DNA of 64,000 nucleotides from CAWHOW01 sp963831005 (GCA_963831005.1 CAWHOW010000033.1:100729-164728); one strand, 5' to 3'. Positions 23,968 through 33,917 are shown, counted from the stretch's first letter. A program made the numbers and translations. Notes: generated by a model from the letters alone, not told the origin.

Positions 23968-24180
23968 ATGGGCCTTCTTCGCCTGTTTTGCTGGTGGTTG
24001 TTTAATCTTAGTGATCATGTGGATAAATTTCCTGCAGCCATTAAGCAACTCACAGCTTGGTTGAAGGATGGCATGCTCAGTTATAGTGAAACCATTGTCA
24101 ATGGATTTGATAATATACCACAGGCATTCATTGATCTGTTTGATGGAAAGAATGAAGGCAAGATGATTGTTAAGATATAA
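23968..24180 (+). pseudogene. 3' fragment of a zinc-independent MDR oxidoreductase (CurA/YncB-like)
   Basis: The last 60 residues match the C-terminus of NADP-dependent MDR-family oxidoreductases: SDHVDKFPAAIKQLTAWLKD, then GFDNIPQAFIDLF and GKNEGKMIVKI. A complete enzyme would be about 335 residues; all upstream sequence including the cofactor site is missing, and the first residues of this frame do not fit the family. It lies just before the damaged pirin gene, so this stretch has lost sequence. Confidence 0.7.
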
Positions 24181-24208
24181 TACTAAATTTAAAAATAAAA
24201 GGATCAAT

Positions 24209-25126
24209 ATGTCTCTGCGTCCGATAAAGAAAATAATCAAATCCAGGCCGACACTTGAAGGTGCAGGAGTGCATCTTCACCGTGCATTTGGTTTTGGTAA
24301 TACAACAGATTTTGACCCCTTCCTGCTGCTTGATGATTTCCGTAATGATATTCCTGAATATTATCTGGCAGGTTTTCCCTGGCACCCTCATCGTGGAATA
24401 GAAACAATTACCTATGTACTGGCAGGAACAGTTGAACATGGCGACAGTATGGGTAATAGCGGAATTATAGCCGCCGGTGATGTGCAGTGGATGACAGCAG
24501 GCAGCGGAATCATACACCAGGAAATGCCAAAAGGAGATCCTGATGGTCGTATGCATGGATTTCAGTTATGGGCAAATCTGCCTGCATCATTAAAAATGAC
24601 GAATCCCCACTATCAGGAAATAAAACAGAATAGTATTCCTGTGCTCACTGATGATGATGGTACCATAGTGCGCATCATTTGCGGGAATTTCAAAGGAAAG
24701 AAAGGCATTGTTGAAGGAATTGCCGCCGATCCGCAATACCTTGACATTTCAGTACCTCCCGGCAGGAAAAAAACTTTTCAGATTGCTACAATGAGTCATA
24801 CATTTGCATATGTTTTTACCGGAACAGGTAAGTTTTGCAACGCATCCGGCCCACTTGAAGTTCCAACAGAAGGAGTAAAATGGTTCGAGACCACTCCCCC
24901 TGTAGAGGTCGATAATCGTTAGCTTGTACTTTTTGATTCCGGCGATGAGCTTACCATTCAGGCTGGTGATGAAAGTGTAAGATTTCTTCTTATTGCAGGA
25001 AAGCCACTCAGGGAACCGGTAGCATGGTATGGCCCGATTGTAATGAATACACAGGATCAGCTTCGTCTTGCTTTTGAGGAACTGGAACAGGGTACATTCC
25101 TGAAATCAGACAAGCGTAAATGGTAA
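24209..25126 (+). pseudogene. Pirin-family protein with an in-frame TAG
   Basis: Pirins are iron-binding double-cupin proteins. The N-cupin is intact: FDPFLLLDDFRNDIPEYY, the metal-binding PWHPHRGIETITYVL, and SGIIHQEMP. Translation from 24209 stops at a TAG (24920-24922) after residue 237, but the same frame continues with LVLFDSGDELTIQAG, WYGPIVMNT and FLKSDKRKW to a TAA at 25124, the normal C-cupin. The total of 305 sense codons matches full-length pirins. One base change (for example AAG or CAG to TAG) explains the stop. It could be a real nonsense mutation, a sequencing error or, less likely, readthrough. Confidence 0.85.
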
Positions 25127-25443
25127 ACTGCACCTGTTCTCATTAGTATCCTTCTTCCATTATTAGCTGTAAAAAACAAGCCATAAGGCCCAAGCTTATT
25201 GTTGTAAATTTTAATTTTCAAATCTCTGATTATTGTTGACTGGCCAATATAGAATAAGGTGAGGGAACTGTCAGAAAAATTTGCCCGGTAGCATAGCCTT
25301 CCACAAGTGGAAATGAGAAAAGATAACAGTAGACACCTCCATTTATTTTCTAAATATTTGAATTTATTTATTTTTAATTCTATTATGTTTTGTACCTTTA
25401 TATTTTATCAATTTATTGATATTGAAAAACAAGGTATTTAATT
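25127..25443. other. Non-coding interval
   Basis: No coding frame or clear promoter element. AT content rises strongly in the last 100 bases before the START-domain gene. Confidence 0.45.
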
Positions 25444-26142
25444 TTGTGTAACTTGTCTAATAATAAAAAGAAAAGGTCGTTTCCACATTTCAATGGCAGA
25501 TATTATATTATAGCGCCACTGATGGTAATACTTTGTTCCTCCTTTTTTGCACCTGCTGATGACTGGACATTAGAAAAAGAAAGTAATGGCATAAAAGTAT
25601 ATACGCGACATGTGAGTGGATCTGATTATAAAGAAGTAAAAACACAGTTAACTGTAAAATCAACTCTGGCTGGGGTTGCAAAGGTATTTAACGATATCCC
25701 TTCATTTCCTCAGTGGGCCTATAAATGCAAGGCATCTAAACTGTTAAAAAAAGTCAGTTCCACTGAATATTATGCTTATTGTCTTTACAGCGTACCCTGG
25801 CCTGCCGACGACAGGGATGAAATAGCTCATAGTGTTACATCCCAGGACTCTGTTACAAAAGTGATCACCATTAAAAGAACCGGGCAGAAAGCATTTATCC
25901 CGGAAGTTGACGGAATTGTAAGGATAGAATCTGTTAACGCTACCATTACAATAAAACCTTTAACTGATGGTGAAGTGCAAATTACATTTCAGGTGCTCAT
26001 GGACCCTGGTGGAATGGTACCGGCTTTTATTATTAATATGTTTATAGCCAATGCTCCTTTTAATTCATTTATGAATTTTAAAAAGATATTAAGTGAACCT
26101 GGAAATTACAATTACTTATCGGAAGATGTAATTGAACCATAG
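25444..26142 (+). CDS. START-domain lipid-binding protein, exported or anchored
   Basis: This protein of up to 232 residues has an N-terminal hydrophobic segment (IAPLMVILCSSFFAPA), then a START-like domain: DWTLEKESNGIKVYTRHV, DIPSFPQWAYKCKASKLL, and the characteristic YSVPWPADDRDEI. START domains hold hydrophobic ligands such as sterols or lipids in a deep pocket. The listed start is a TTG; no good ATG lies upstream, and a later ATG at 25522 would leave a shorter signal, so the start is uncertain. It lies downstream of the isoprenoid operon in convergent orientation, so a lipid link is suggestive only. Confidence 0.82.
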   Translation: MCNLSNNKKKRSFPHFNGRYYIIAPLMVILCSSFFAPADDWTLEKESNGIKVYTRHVSGSDYKEVKTQLTVKSTLAGVAKVFNDIPSFPQWAYKCKASKLLKKVSSTEYYAYCLYSVPWPADDRDEIAHSVTSQDSVTKVITIKRTGQKAFIPEVDGIVRIESVNATITIKPLTDGEVQITFQVLMDPGGMVPAFIINMFIANAPFNSFMNFKKILSEPGNYNYLSEDVIEP

Positions 26143-26268
26143 TGAGCAAATATTCTAAAAATTACTTTTTTTCATTTAACTACGATAATTCAGTTACATC
26201 ATTCATAGTATATAAAACACCTGGGGAATATTATTAGAATATTGATTCGGAATTAAACTGTTTTATAT

Positions 26269-26946
26269 TTATTTCAACAGAAAGAATATAAAATAGCAAC
26301 TCAAAGGAACAAATAAATTGTCAAAACCATTTGAGCAAATCAGCTCTGCTATTGTCGACAATAATGAGATTGACAGGCAAATCAGAATTTTGTTGTCGAG
26401 GTTTAAAAATAACATTGAAATAATGAATGTGGCAATAAAGAACGCCATACTTCCGCCAATAGATTTTCCTGCTGCAATCTTTTGAAATCTGAATATGGGA
26501 TACTTGCCTCCGACAATTGCTGCCAGAGGATCGGAAATACCAAGTATTAAAACAGATGCAAAATAATATTGAAACTGCCCGTTATTCTTCACTAAAATCT
26601 GGTTTAAAAGAAAACACAAATAAATGGCAACCGGATACAATACACTGCCGAAAGTTTTACGCTCAACCGAATTAATACTTTTAAGGAAATTGAATTTAAC
26701 GCTTAAGTACAGCAGTACAAGGAATGAAAAACATATAGCCATTACCCACCAGTGCGAATCGAAGTAGAAGGGAAATGTGCAAGCCAGAACAGCAGAAGAT
26801 ATATGAATAAATTTCCGGGAAAATTCAGCAGGAACTTTTAAATATGCATATAAAGCCTCCCCTGAGAAAAAAAGAAGAAGAAAACCGGCAGATAAAACTA
26901 TATATGCTGTTAAGTTTGACAATGTTCCTGTTTTATTGAAATACAA
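26269..26946 (-). CDS. Polyprenol/phytol/dolichol kinase-like membrane protein
   Basis: This 225-residue protein has about seven membrane helices and the motifs of the SEC59/VTE5 CTP-dependent lipid kinase group: SRKFIHISSAVLA near residue 45, then SVLYPVAIYL, GISDPLAAIVGGKYP and GKSIGGSMAFF. Members phosphorylate dolichol, phytol or diacylglycerol. It is the last gene of the five-gene operon and overlaps the CdsA-like gene by 14 bases. Phosphorylating an isoprenoid alcohol fits the neighbouring HMG-CoA reductase and prenyltransferase genes; the substrate is not known. Confidence 0.82.
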   Translation of the reverse strand: MYFNKTGTLSNLTAYIVLSAGFLLLFFSGEALYAYLKVPAEFSRKFIHISSAVLACTFPFYFDSHWWVMAICFSFLVLLYLSVKFNFLKSINSVERKTFGSVLYPVAIYLCFLLNQILVKNNGQFQYYFASVLILGISDPLAAIVGGKYPIFRFQKIAAGKSIGGSMAFFIATFIISMLFLNLDNKILICLSISLLSTIAELICSNGFDNLFVPLSCYFIFFLLK

Positions 26947-27637
26947 AAATAATATTTAATATTTCAAACAAGCAGCCACTAAGAATAAAACTATCGAACC
27001 TGTCCATTATCCCACCATGGCCGGGAATTAGGACACTGAATTCCTTTTCATTAACAAGCCGTTTCAGGTAAGAGGCAAGCAGGTCGCCGGTTAAGGCAGC
27101 TAAAACGACCAGCAACACCATTAAATAGTAATGTGGCAATACCCTTTGCAGAAAGAAAGAAGATATGTAAGTAAGTATTATTCCTCCAACCAACCCCGCC
27201 CATGTCTTACGCGGACTGACTTTAGGTATCATAAGGTTCTTCCCGAATAACTGTCCGCATATCTGGCAATACCCATCAAAAGTGACAACAAGTGTATATA
27301 CCCATGCAACAATTTCCCACCTTATAAAAGAAAACTTTATGAAGAATAATCCTTCAATTAAGAATAGAAGCAAGCTTAATATTAAAATAGATTTGTTGCT
27401 TTTTGTAATTCTATATATTTCGTATGCTCCAAATAAAATAATGATACCAAATATAATAGCAAGATATGCTCCTGAATAGCGAATACATGCAAGAAGTGAT
27501 GAAACAATTATTAAATAAGAAAAATATTTTGAAGTCCTTTGAGACCTGGTGTCAATATTTTTCTTCCTTATAAAAACAAATAAGCCGATAGCTCCTATCA
27601 GGAAATTGATTGCTAAAACGATAATAATATTGACCAT
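26933..27637 (-). CDS. CdsA-like phosphatidate cytidylyltransferase family protein
   Basis: This 234-residue integral membrane protein has the family signature spread over SPRKTWAGLVGG, ALTGDLLASYLKR and IPGHGGIMDRFDS. CdsA makes CDP-diacylglycerol from phosphatidate and CTP; related enzymes activate other lipid phosphates, including archaeal digeranylgeranylglyceryl phosphate. It is about 50 residues shorter than E. coli CdsA. It lies three bases after the HMG-CoA reductase gene rather than in the usual cdsA context, so it may be a second, dedicated copy. Confidence 0.87.
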   Translation of the reverse strand: MVNIIIVLAINFLIGAIGLFVFIRKKNIDTRSQRTSKYFSYLIIVSSLLACIRYSGAYLAIIFGIIILFGAYEIYRITKSNKSILILSLLLFLIEGLFFIKFSFIRWEIVAWVYTLVVTFDGYCQICGQLFGKNLMIPKVSPRKTWAGLVGGIILTYISSFFLQRVLPHYYLMVLLVVLAALTGDLLASYLKRLVNEKEFSVLIPGHGGIMDRFDSFILSGCLFEILNIIFVFQ

Positions 27638-27640
27638 TAC

Positions 27641-28918
27641 TTAATTCTTTTTTCGTCCGAATATTTTATGTGCTTTGGAGAAATTTCCGCTTGCTATTGC
27701 TGCTGCAATCGATAATTCTCCCGCCAGTACTGTTGCCGCACATATTTCGGCAAATTTTCTTGCTTTACCTTTCCCGCTGCAACCTATCATTGCAAGGCAT
27801 TCCTGCTGTGTAGGCAACGCTGTTCCACCGCCCACTGTACCTACCATCAGGCTAGGAAGTGTAACTGTAACATATAGATCATTGTTTTCAGTCACTTCCA
27901 TTCTTGTGATCCCAACATAGGCTTCCGAAATGCAAGCTACATCCTGTCCGCAGGCCATAAATATTGCAGTAAGTCCATTAGCAAAATGCCCCTGCATTCC
28001 TATGCTTACACTTTGCACGGCTGCAACGGATGAGCTTTCCCAGTATTGCCAAATTTCCTTCGGTTCAGCAAAAAGTATCTTTTTCGCAACATCTCTTTTT
28101 ACAACAACTTCTGCTGTAACTTTTTTCCCTCTTACATTTGTGAATGAAACGGCTGTTGCTTTTTTATCACCGGAATAATTGCTTTCAATAAACCAGAATT
28201 TTGGTTTAACAGGAGTGTGATGATTGATGTATTTGCATACTGCTTCAGTGCAAAAAGTAACCATATTCTGACCGGAAGCATCTCCAGTTGTGTATTCGAA
28301 GATCAGAAGCACCTGATTACCTTCAATGTTTATTCTCAGATCTTCCAGTATAGCATGTTTACTGTTTTCGTGAACTATTTTCTTAAATATGTCAATACTC
28401 TCAAGAACCCACCTTAAGAAAGAACCTACTTCGCTTAAATTATTAAATCTGAACAATGGAGTGCGTTGAACTCCTTCGGTCAGGCAAACGCAGGAAATAC
28501 CACCGCTTAACCTTGTAGCTTTTGAGCCCCTATGATACGATGCTATCAAAGCACCTTCGCTTGTTGCAAGCGGAACATAAAAGTCACCTTTAGCTTCAGT
28601 ACCCTTAATGTGCAATGGCCCAATGATTCCGGTAGGGACACAGGTCATTCCTATATAATTCTCAATATTTCCCCTGTAATTCTCAGGTGTAGGAAATTCA
28701 TTGTCTTTGCGCAGATAATTTAATTTATTATTTGTTCTTTCTTCTATAAAAATTCTGCGTTTCTCCACTGATTGTGCATCCCATGAAGTTGGCTTCGGCA
28801 ATAATACATCATCAAGTATTCCAGTTTCAGGTTTCAGTTCTTCCATTATTTCATTCAAGGGTTTTAAACCACTGTATAAATTAAGAAGTTTTTTTGCTTT
28901 CTTACTGGTTGTTGTCAT
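27641..28918 (-). CDS. Hydroxymethylglutaryl-CoA reductase
   Basis: This 425-residue enzyme reduces HMG-CoA to mevalonate with NAD(P)H, the committed step of the mevalonate route. The catalytic segments are clear: ATSEGALIASYHRGSKA with the active Glu, the Lys in GDKKATAVSF, the Asp in GDASGQNMV, and a glycine-rich GTVGGGTALPTQ near the end. Length matches the catalytic domain of class I enzymes. It is the middle gene of a five-gene operon with isoprenoid/lipid functions. Confidence 0.94.
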   Translation of the reverse strand: MTTTSKKAKKLLNLYSGLKPLNEIMEELKPETGILDDVLLPKPTSWDAQSVEKRRIFIEERTNNKLNYLRKDNEFPTPENYRGNIENYIGMTCVPTGIIGPLHIKGTEAKGDFYVPLATSEGALIASYHRGSKATRLSGGISCVCLTEGVQRTPLFRFNNLSEVGSFLRWVLESIDIFKKIVHENSKHAILEDLRINIEGNQVLLIFEYTTGDASGQNMVTFCTEAVCKYINHHTPVKPKFWFIESNYSGDKKATAVSFTNVRGKKVTAEVVVKRDVAKKILFAEPKEIWQYWESSSVAAVQSVSIGMQGHFANGLTAIFMACGQDVACISEAYVGITRMEVTENNDLYVTVTLPSLMVGTVGGGTALPTQQECLAMIGCSGKGKARKFAEICAATVLAGELSIAAAIASGNFSKAHKIFGRKKN

Positions 28919-28960
28919 TGCTATTTTTCTTTATTAATAGTAATATTTCTATTTATGTAA

Positions 28961-31549
28961 CTAAGCTTTCTGAATGATACTTATCAGTCCATTATCTGCA
29001 TCCATTTCTATAAGGTCATTAGTATTGATATTTGTCGTTGCACCTGCAACACCCACCATAGCTGGAATTCCAAGTTCGCGACCAACAATAGCTGTATGAG
29101 ATAATAACGATCCTTTTTCACTTATAAGTCCACCTGCACGTGACATTAAAAATACCCAACCCGGATCGGTCATCCTTGTTACAAGTATTTCACCATCGAT
29201 CTTAATGCCAATATCAGGATGTTTAATAACTATCGCTTTTGCTCTTACTTTACCACCTGAAACACAAATTCCATGAAAACTACTTTTATCAGATGTCATT
29301 TCTTTCAGCTTAAGTTGAGGCAAAGGAATAACTTCTCCTGAATACATTATCCTGTCAGGCAATTCTTCCTTTTCAAAATCCGAATACGCTTGTTTTCTTT
29401 CCCTGATAATTTCTTTCTTATTATTCCTGTCATTATTTAATGAAAATGATCTGAGTTCATCTAAGGAGAGGTTAAAAACATCACGTGCCTGCTCAATCAT
29501 ATTTTCCCCAGCCATTCTCTCACCTATTGCCAGGAAGTACTCTTTTACAACTCCATAAGCCCTTGTACGTGCAAAACGCATATTTTCCCTGTTCTTAACA
29601 GCCTTTTCAGCATATTTTCTTATACGTTTATAATACCAGGTTTTAAGGGATAATTTGTTTTGTTTGGAATCAACTTTATTTTCTGCTTCATTACGTATTT
29701 TAAGTTGTCTTTCTTTTATCATTTTAGCAGTAGTACTAACATTTAATTGGTCTTTTATCATTGTAACCAGTATTTCCCTGTTCATTCTAAGGTTGATGGT
29801 CTCTAGCTTTAGTTCCTGCAGCACTCTGTCACCGTATAGCTTTATATAATTATCAAATTCCAGCTTAAAAGCAGGAAATGCGCCATTACTTAATGCCGAC
29901 ATAATTTGAGAAGCAGACTGGCTAAATAACTCAAGTAATCCCTTGTCATGGATAACCATTTCTTTCAGCTTCAGCAGGCAAATTACCGGCTGTTCGCTTT
30001 CCACTCCCTCAGTTCCGCAAAGCAGATCGTTTGCGATGTTTTCTTCATCTTTAAACCCGCAAGAACGAATATGCTTTTTTAATAAATCGTACATCTTAAA
30101 CGTAAAGAAATCATTCATTATAGTTGGTGCCCAGCATTGAAAAAGCTTTTCAGAATGTTCGGTGTAGAAATTAAAGATCTGGTTTGCATTCTGATCAAGC
30201 GACCGCATGGAGTCAGCATAATTGCGCATTACATTATATTCAGCATTGAATGAGTCAAAGAATTGCCTAACAAGTTTCCTGTAATTTATAAGTAATGTAA
30301 TAGTAATATATGCTGAACGGATCTTCTTCCGTAAAGAAACATGTTTCCTTGTTGTGGTTTTTTTATTAACTCCTATAAGGGTTTCCCATGCCCTTAAACT
30401 TTCACTGCTGGTAACAACCAGTTGAACCATCTTGTACCAATGGTGAAGATTGTAATACACACGCCCCTGAACATGTGTGATAAGTTCCAAAACAGGCGTA
30501 TTGAATTCCTCAGCCTGCTTTCCTGAAATCTTAAAAAGGTCCTTAGTGCTGGTGAACACCTGCTTGTATGCTTTAAGAGCAAATGAAAATGATAAGGGCA
30601 AAGTAATACCGGGATAGGATTCTACTATATTAGTGTTATCAATAATTTTAATCTTTTCCGCTTGTATTGTTGTTATTGGGCGTGCCTGAAGGAAATAAAT
30701 AATGTTTTCATTATCAATGGAAAACTCTACATCCTGCGGAGATTGTTGTAAATCCTCTATTTTCAATACTGCCTCTGACAATTTTATTACTTGTTCTTCC
30801 GATAAAGTATCACCAGCCTGGCTTAATCTTTCTGAAAAGGCCATTTTCCTTATGCGTCTGGAATCTCTGTCGATATAATAGCTGTCGGTATCCGTTATAT
30901 TATTCACTACTCCTTCACCGGCGCCAAAGCCAGCCTCAATCAGCACTTCATTCAGATTGCCTGTAACATTCCTGCTGAAAATTATACCGGAAACCTTTGC
31001 AGTAATCATTTTCTGAATAATTACAGCAATAGAAAATTCTTTAGGATTAATACCATTAAGAAGTTTGTATTTAATCACCCTTGCGCTGAATGCAGAAGCT
31101 ATACATAGTTTTATTTTTTGCATCAATCCACTTTCGGAAACATCCATAAATGAGGAGAACTGGCCTGCAAAGGAGTGATCATGCTTATCCTCCTGCAAAG
31201 CTGAAGAGCGAACAGAAACTAAATAGTCATTCCCAAATATCTTTAACGATTCAGCCATTATTTCATTTTCAAAATCTGTAGCTAACTGAAAGTTGCATAT
31301 CACTTTTTCAATTTCTTCTGATACTTTTAAAATATCTTCATCAGACTTTTCAGCGATATTATCCAAAAGCAGATTTATTTCTTTAGAGATGCCCTGAATA
31401 TGTTTATCAATTTCATTTGCAGGAATCACTATAAAATCAGGGACATTGAAACCCGCTTCTTTCAGTAAAAAAAGATTAGACGCCTTCCCTCCGCTTGCTT
31501 TGAGAAATGACTTGTTAGATGATATTTTTTCCTTTGTCAATATCACCAT
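28961..31549 (-). CDS. PEP-synthase/rifampicin-phosphotransferase-like dikinase
   Basis: This 862-residue protein has an N-terminal ATP-grasp PEP-synthase domain (about 1-310; GGKASNLFLLKEAGFNVP, SVRSSALQEDKHDHSFAGQF, QDVEFSID..FLQARPITT) and a C-terminal swivelling phosphohistidine domain (about 770-862; GGLISEKGSLLSHTAIVGRE). The roughly 450-residue middle is helical and lacks the PEP-binding barrel. That three-part layout matches rifampicin phosphotransferases, which move the ATP beta-phosphate to an organic substrate. Here it is sandwiched between a prenyltransferase gene (7-base overlap) and HMG-CoA reductase, so an isoprenoid or prenylated substrate is likelier than an antibiotic. Confidence 0.88.
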   Translation of the reverse strand: MVILTKEKISSNKSFLKASGGKASNLFLLKEAGFNVPDFIVIPANEIDKHIQGISKEINLLLDNIAEKSDEDILKVSEEIEKVICNFQLATDFENEIMAESLKIFGNDYLVSVRSSALQEDKHDHSFAGQFSSFMDVSESGLMQKIKLCIASAFSARVIKYKLLNGINPKEFSIAVIIQKMITAKVSGIIFSRNVTGNLNEVLIEAGFGAGEGVVNNITDTDSYYIDRDSRRIRKMAFSERLSQAGDTLSEEQVIKLSEAVLKIEDLQQSPQDVEFSIDNENIIYFLQARPITTIQAEKIKIIDNTNIVESYPGITLPLSFSFALKAYKQVFTSTKDLFKISGKQAEEFNTPVLELITHVQGRVYYNLHHWYKMVQLVVTSSESLRAWETLIGVNKKTTTRKHVSLRKKIRSAYITITLLINYRKLVRQFFDSFNAEYNVMRNYADSMRSLDQNANQIFNFYTEHSEKLFQCWAPTIMNDFFTFKMYDLLKKHIRSCGFKDEENIANDLLCGTEGVESEQPVICLLKLKEMVIHDKGLLELFSQSASQIMSALSNGAFPAFKLEFDNYIKLYGDRVLQELKLETINLRMNREILVTMIKDQLNVSTTAKMIKERQLKIRNEAENKVDSKQNKLSLKTWYYKRIRKYAEKAVKNRENMRFARTRAYGVVKEYFLAIGERMAGENMIEQARDVFNLSLDELRSFSLNNDRNNKKEIIRERKQAYSDFEKEELPDRIMYSGEVIPLPQLKLKEMTSDKSSFHGICVSGGKVRAKAIVIKHPDIGIKIDGEILVTRMTDPGWVFLMSRAGGLISEKGSLLSHTAIVGRELGIPAMVGVAGATTNINTNDLIEMDADNGLISIIQKA

Positions 31550-32466
31550 GCTATATGAACGCCCTTATTAATAATCAACTCTGAAAGTATCAGGATAAAC
31601 AAAGCCAGGCTCACATACTCTGTTATGCTTTTGAGATTCTGGTTCTTTTTTACTGGACTTATTATAAATCTTAAATAGAAGAATACTACTAATACAGTGA
31701 TCAATATTATGCCTAAATAGAATATTACCGAAAAGTTTAGTCCTTGTGAAATAACGCAAAGCAGAATAATGGAAGTCAATTGGCAAAGCAAAGGAAAGAG
31801 TGCCGCTTTTACAGGTCCGAATAATTTAGAATAGGTAACATAATCCGTTTCCTCGCCGCGGGGCTTTATTTTCCGTGAAGTTTCCCATGCCAGCACAGGT
31901 AAAAAGAAAATCAATATTGTGCCAATTACAGGGAGTGTGAATGCAGTGTGCCCGGTGACATGAAACACTGTGCACACAGCGTAAATATTTACAATTAATG
32001 TGAGGGGCTGATGCGTAATAACAGCCAGTATTAAATTATTCCTGATATATTTTCCCATGAAAAACCATTTATAAGTCAGGAATCCATATAGGACTATTAT
32101 TGCAAATGGTATCCACAGGGAAATGAAAATGACATTCACTACAAGCATTAAAATAAAAATAATTATGCCGAGTATCCTGATATCATTAAATCGTACGACT
32201 CCTCTGGGCAAAGGTCTGCTGGGAAACAGAACCTTGTCGGTAGCGGCATCTTTAAACTCATCCAATATTCTGAATAATAACATCGTCCCAAAAACAGTAA
32301 ACAATCCGCATAAGGAACTTAAAGGCAATACCGGTTTCTCCATTCCCAACACCACCATTGTGAGGAAATACAGGCTGTAATAGGACAAGATAGAATAAGG
32401 AACATAAATATATAAAGGAAACATTTCCTTAAAATATATTGTTAAGCGCTTTGTAAAGTTCTTCAT
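31543..32466 (-). CDS. UbiA-family prenyltransferase
   Basis: This 307-residue protein has eight or nine membrane helices. The first acidic motif is RILDEFKDAATDKVLFPSRP (D69, D73, D77), a variant of the UbiA NDxxDxxxD site followed by the usual R-P. The second is ETSRKIKPRGEETDYVTYS (E195-D208). UbiA enzymes transfer prenyl diphosphates to aromatic rings, heme or glycerol-1-phosphate derivatives. It is the first gene of the operon, which also encodes the enzyme that makes mevalonate. The acceptor cannot be read from sequence. Confidence 0.86.
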   Translation of the reverse strand: MKNFTKRLTIYFKEMFPLYIYVPYSILSYYSLYFLTMVVLGMEKPVLPLSSLCGLFTVFGTMLLFRILDEFKDAATDKVLFPSRPLPRGVVRFNDIRILGIIIFILMLVVNVIFISLWIPFAIIVLYGFLTYKWFFMGKYIRNNLILAVITHQPLTLIVNIYAVCTVFHVTGHTAFTLPVIGTILIFFLPVLAWETSRKIKPRGEETDYVTYSKLFGPVKAALFPLLCQLTSIILLCVISQGLNFSVIFYLGIILITVLVVFFYLRFIISPVKKNQNLKSITEYVSLALFILILSELIINKGVHIAW

Positions 32467-32666
32467 ATCAGAATTGATAAAAGTCGGAATTCATTTAAAT
32501 GACCGCGTGAAGGAATAGAATATGAATAAAAATATTTAAGTTAATAATTCTTTATTTGAATGAAATTGCATAAAACAATTATCATATCTATTAGGATGTA
32601 GATTAATACTATTTTTGTTTTTTTTAAATAATTTATCTGATACAAATTCGATCATCACTTTAAAAG

Positions 32667-33827
32667 TTGCCAATGATAATCGTCGTTAATACATTAAAGG
32701 ATAGACAGGCTTTTGCAAAAACAGGAATTGTCTTTTCCAGAAAATATCCTAATGGTATTGTCAGTTTGCTGACTTCGGAAATAAATCAGATTGACAAAAC
32801 TAAAAATATTTTTTATAAAAACGGCGGTATATCGGAGTTATTTTTATATAAACAGGATGATGAAATTATCGGGCGTGTAGCTGCCATGCTTAATCCTGAT
32901 TTTATAAAAGATGATGATAAGACAGGATTTGTCGGACTTTTTGATTGCATAAATGATTATAAAGTTGCAGAAGAATTATTATCGTCGGCCGTTAGCTGGC
33001 TAAAGATGAAAGGATGTAAGAAAATTTGGGGACCTCTTGATTTTTCCATTTGGCATAATTATCGTTTTATGACGGAAGGCTTTGAATCATATCCATACTT
33101 AGGAGAGCCACGTAATCCGGAATATTACCCAGAGTTCTTTGAGCGGTTTGGTTTCACATCCATGAATACGTGGGAAACACAATGTTTTACAAAGAAAGAT
33201 ATTGAACTATTTATAGAAAAAAACAAACATCAGTCGGAATTATATGATGCTTTGGGCTATACGGTTGAGACTTTGAATAATAAAAATAAAGACAGCCTGA
33301 TGCACCTGTCGCATTCGGTAATTTCTGAAGCATATAAAGTGCTGCCGGCTTATTCTGAAATATCAGAAAATGATTTCATGCAGCAGTTTCAGCTTATGCC
33401 CGACCTACTTGACAGAGATTGCAGTTTCTTTTCCAGAAATCCTGATGGGAAATTTATCGGATTTATTTTGGTAATGAAAGATCTGTATCCTGCTGTTCAG
33501 GCGATGAACGGAAAGACAAATCTTTTTGCCAAATTAAGATTCCTGATGAACAGGAATAAAAGTGTGATGGCTACTTTTACACAGGGTGCCTCATTGCCTT
33601 ATTATATAAGGGAAGCAGCCGTGCTTGGCAAAAAGAAATTCAATATGCCTTTAACTTTAGCAGGATCAACTACGTGCAAATCCTTAATAAAAATTATGGA
33701 AAGTAAACGTTATGAACATGCAGTTATTTCGCTTATGCGACATGACGGACACTTGAATAATCACGGTATTGGGATATCTTCCTCCCAAAGAAATTATGCT
33801 TTGTACCATCTAAAAATGGCTGATTAA
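32667..33827 (+). CDS. GNAT-fold N-acetyltransferase family protein
   Basis: This 386-residue protein begins after a short strand with DEIIGRVAAMLNPDFI, a GNAT strand, and contains WGPLDFSIWHNYRFMTEGF and YLGEPRNPEYYPEFFERFGF, a layout common in Bacteroidota GNAT proteins with a second half of the same fold. It is divergent from the isoprenoid operon (200-base gap). A decayed relative lies just downstream on the opposite strand. Substrate unknown. Confidence 0.8.
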   Translation: MPMIIVVNTLKDRQAFAKTGIVFSRKYPNGIVSLLTSEINQIDKTKNIFYKNGGISELFLYKQDDEIIGRVAAMLNPDFIKDDDKTGFVGLFDCINDYKVAEELLSSAVSWLKMKGCKKIWGPLDFSIWHNYRFMTEGFESYPYLGEPRNPEYYPEFFERFGFTSMNTWETQCFTKKDIELFIEKNKHQSELYDALGYTVETLNNKNKDSLMHLSHSVISEAYKVLPAYSEISENDFMQQFQLMPDLLDRDCSFFSRNPDGKFIGFILVMKDLYPAVQAMNGKTNLFAKLRFLMNRNKSVMATFTQGASLPYYIREAAVLGKKKFNMPLTLAGSTTCKSLIKIMESKRYEHAVISLMRHDGHLNNHGIGISSSQRNYALYHLKMAD

Positions 33828-33917
33828 ATGAGGATGGCCGAAATCTAAATCTGTTGAACTACAAGTCATCCCTATTTAGTTTACTATTAAACCGCTTGTT
33901 TGGAACCTTTAATTAAG

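Noticed and set aside
28961..31549. Antibiotic-resistance rifampicin phosphotransferase
   Set aside because: Domain order fits, but the gene is embedded in an isoprenoid operon and the substrate-binding region is not recognisably that of the resistance enzymes.
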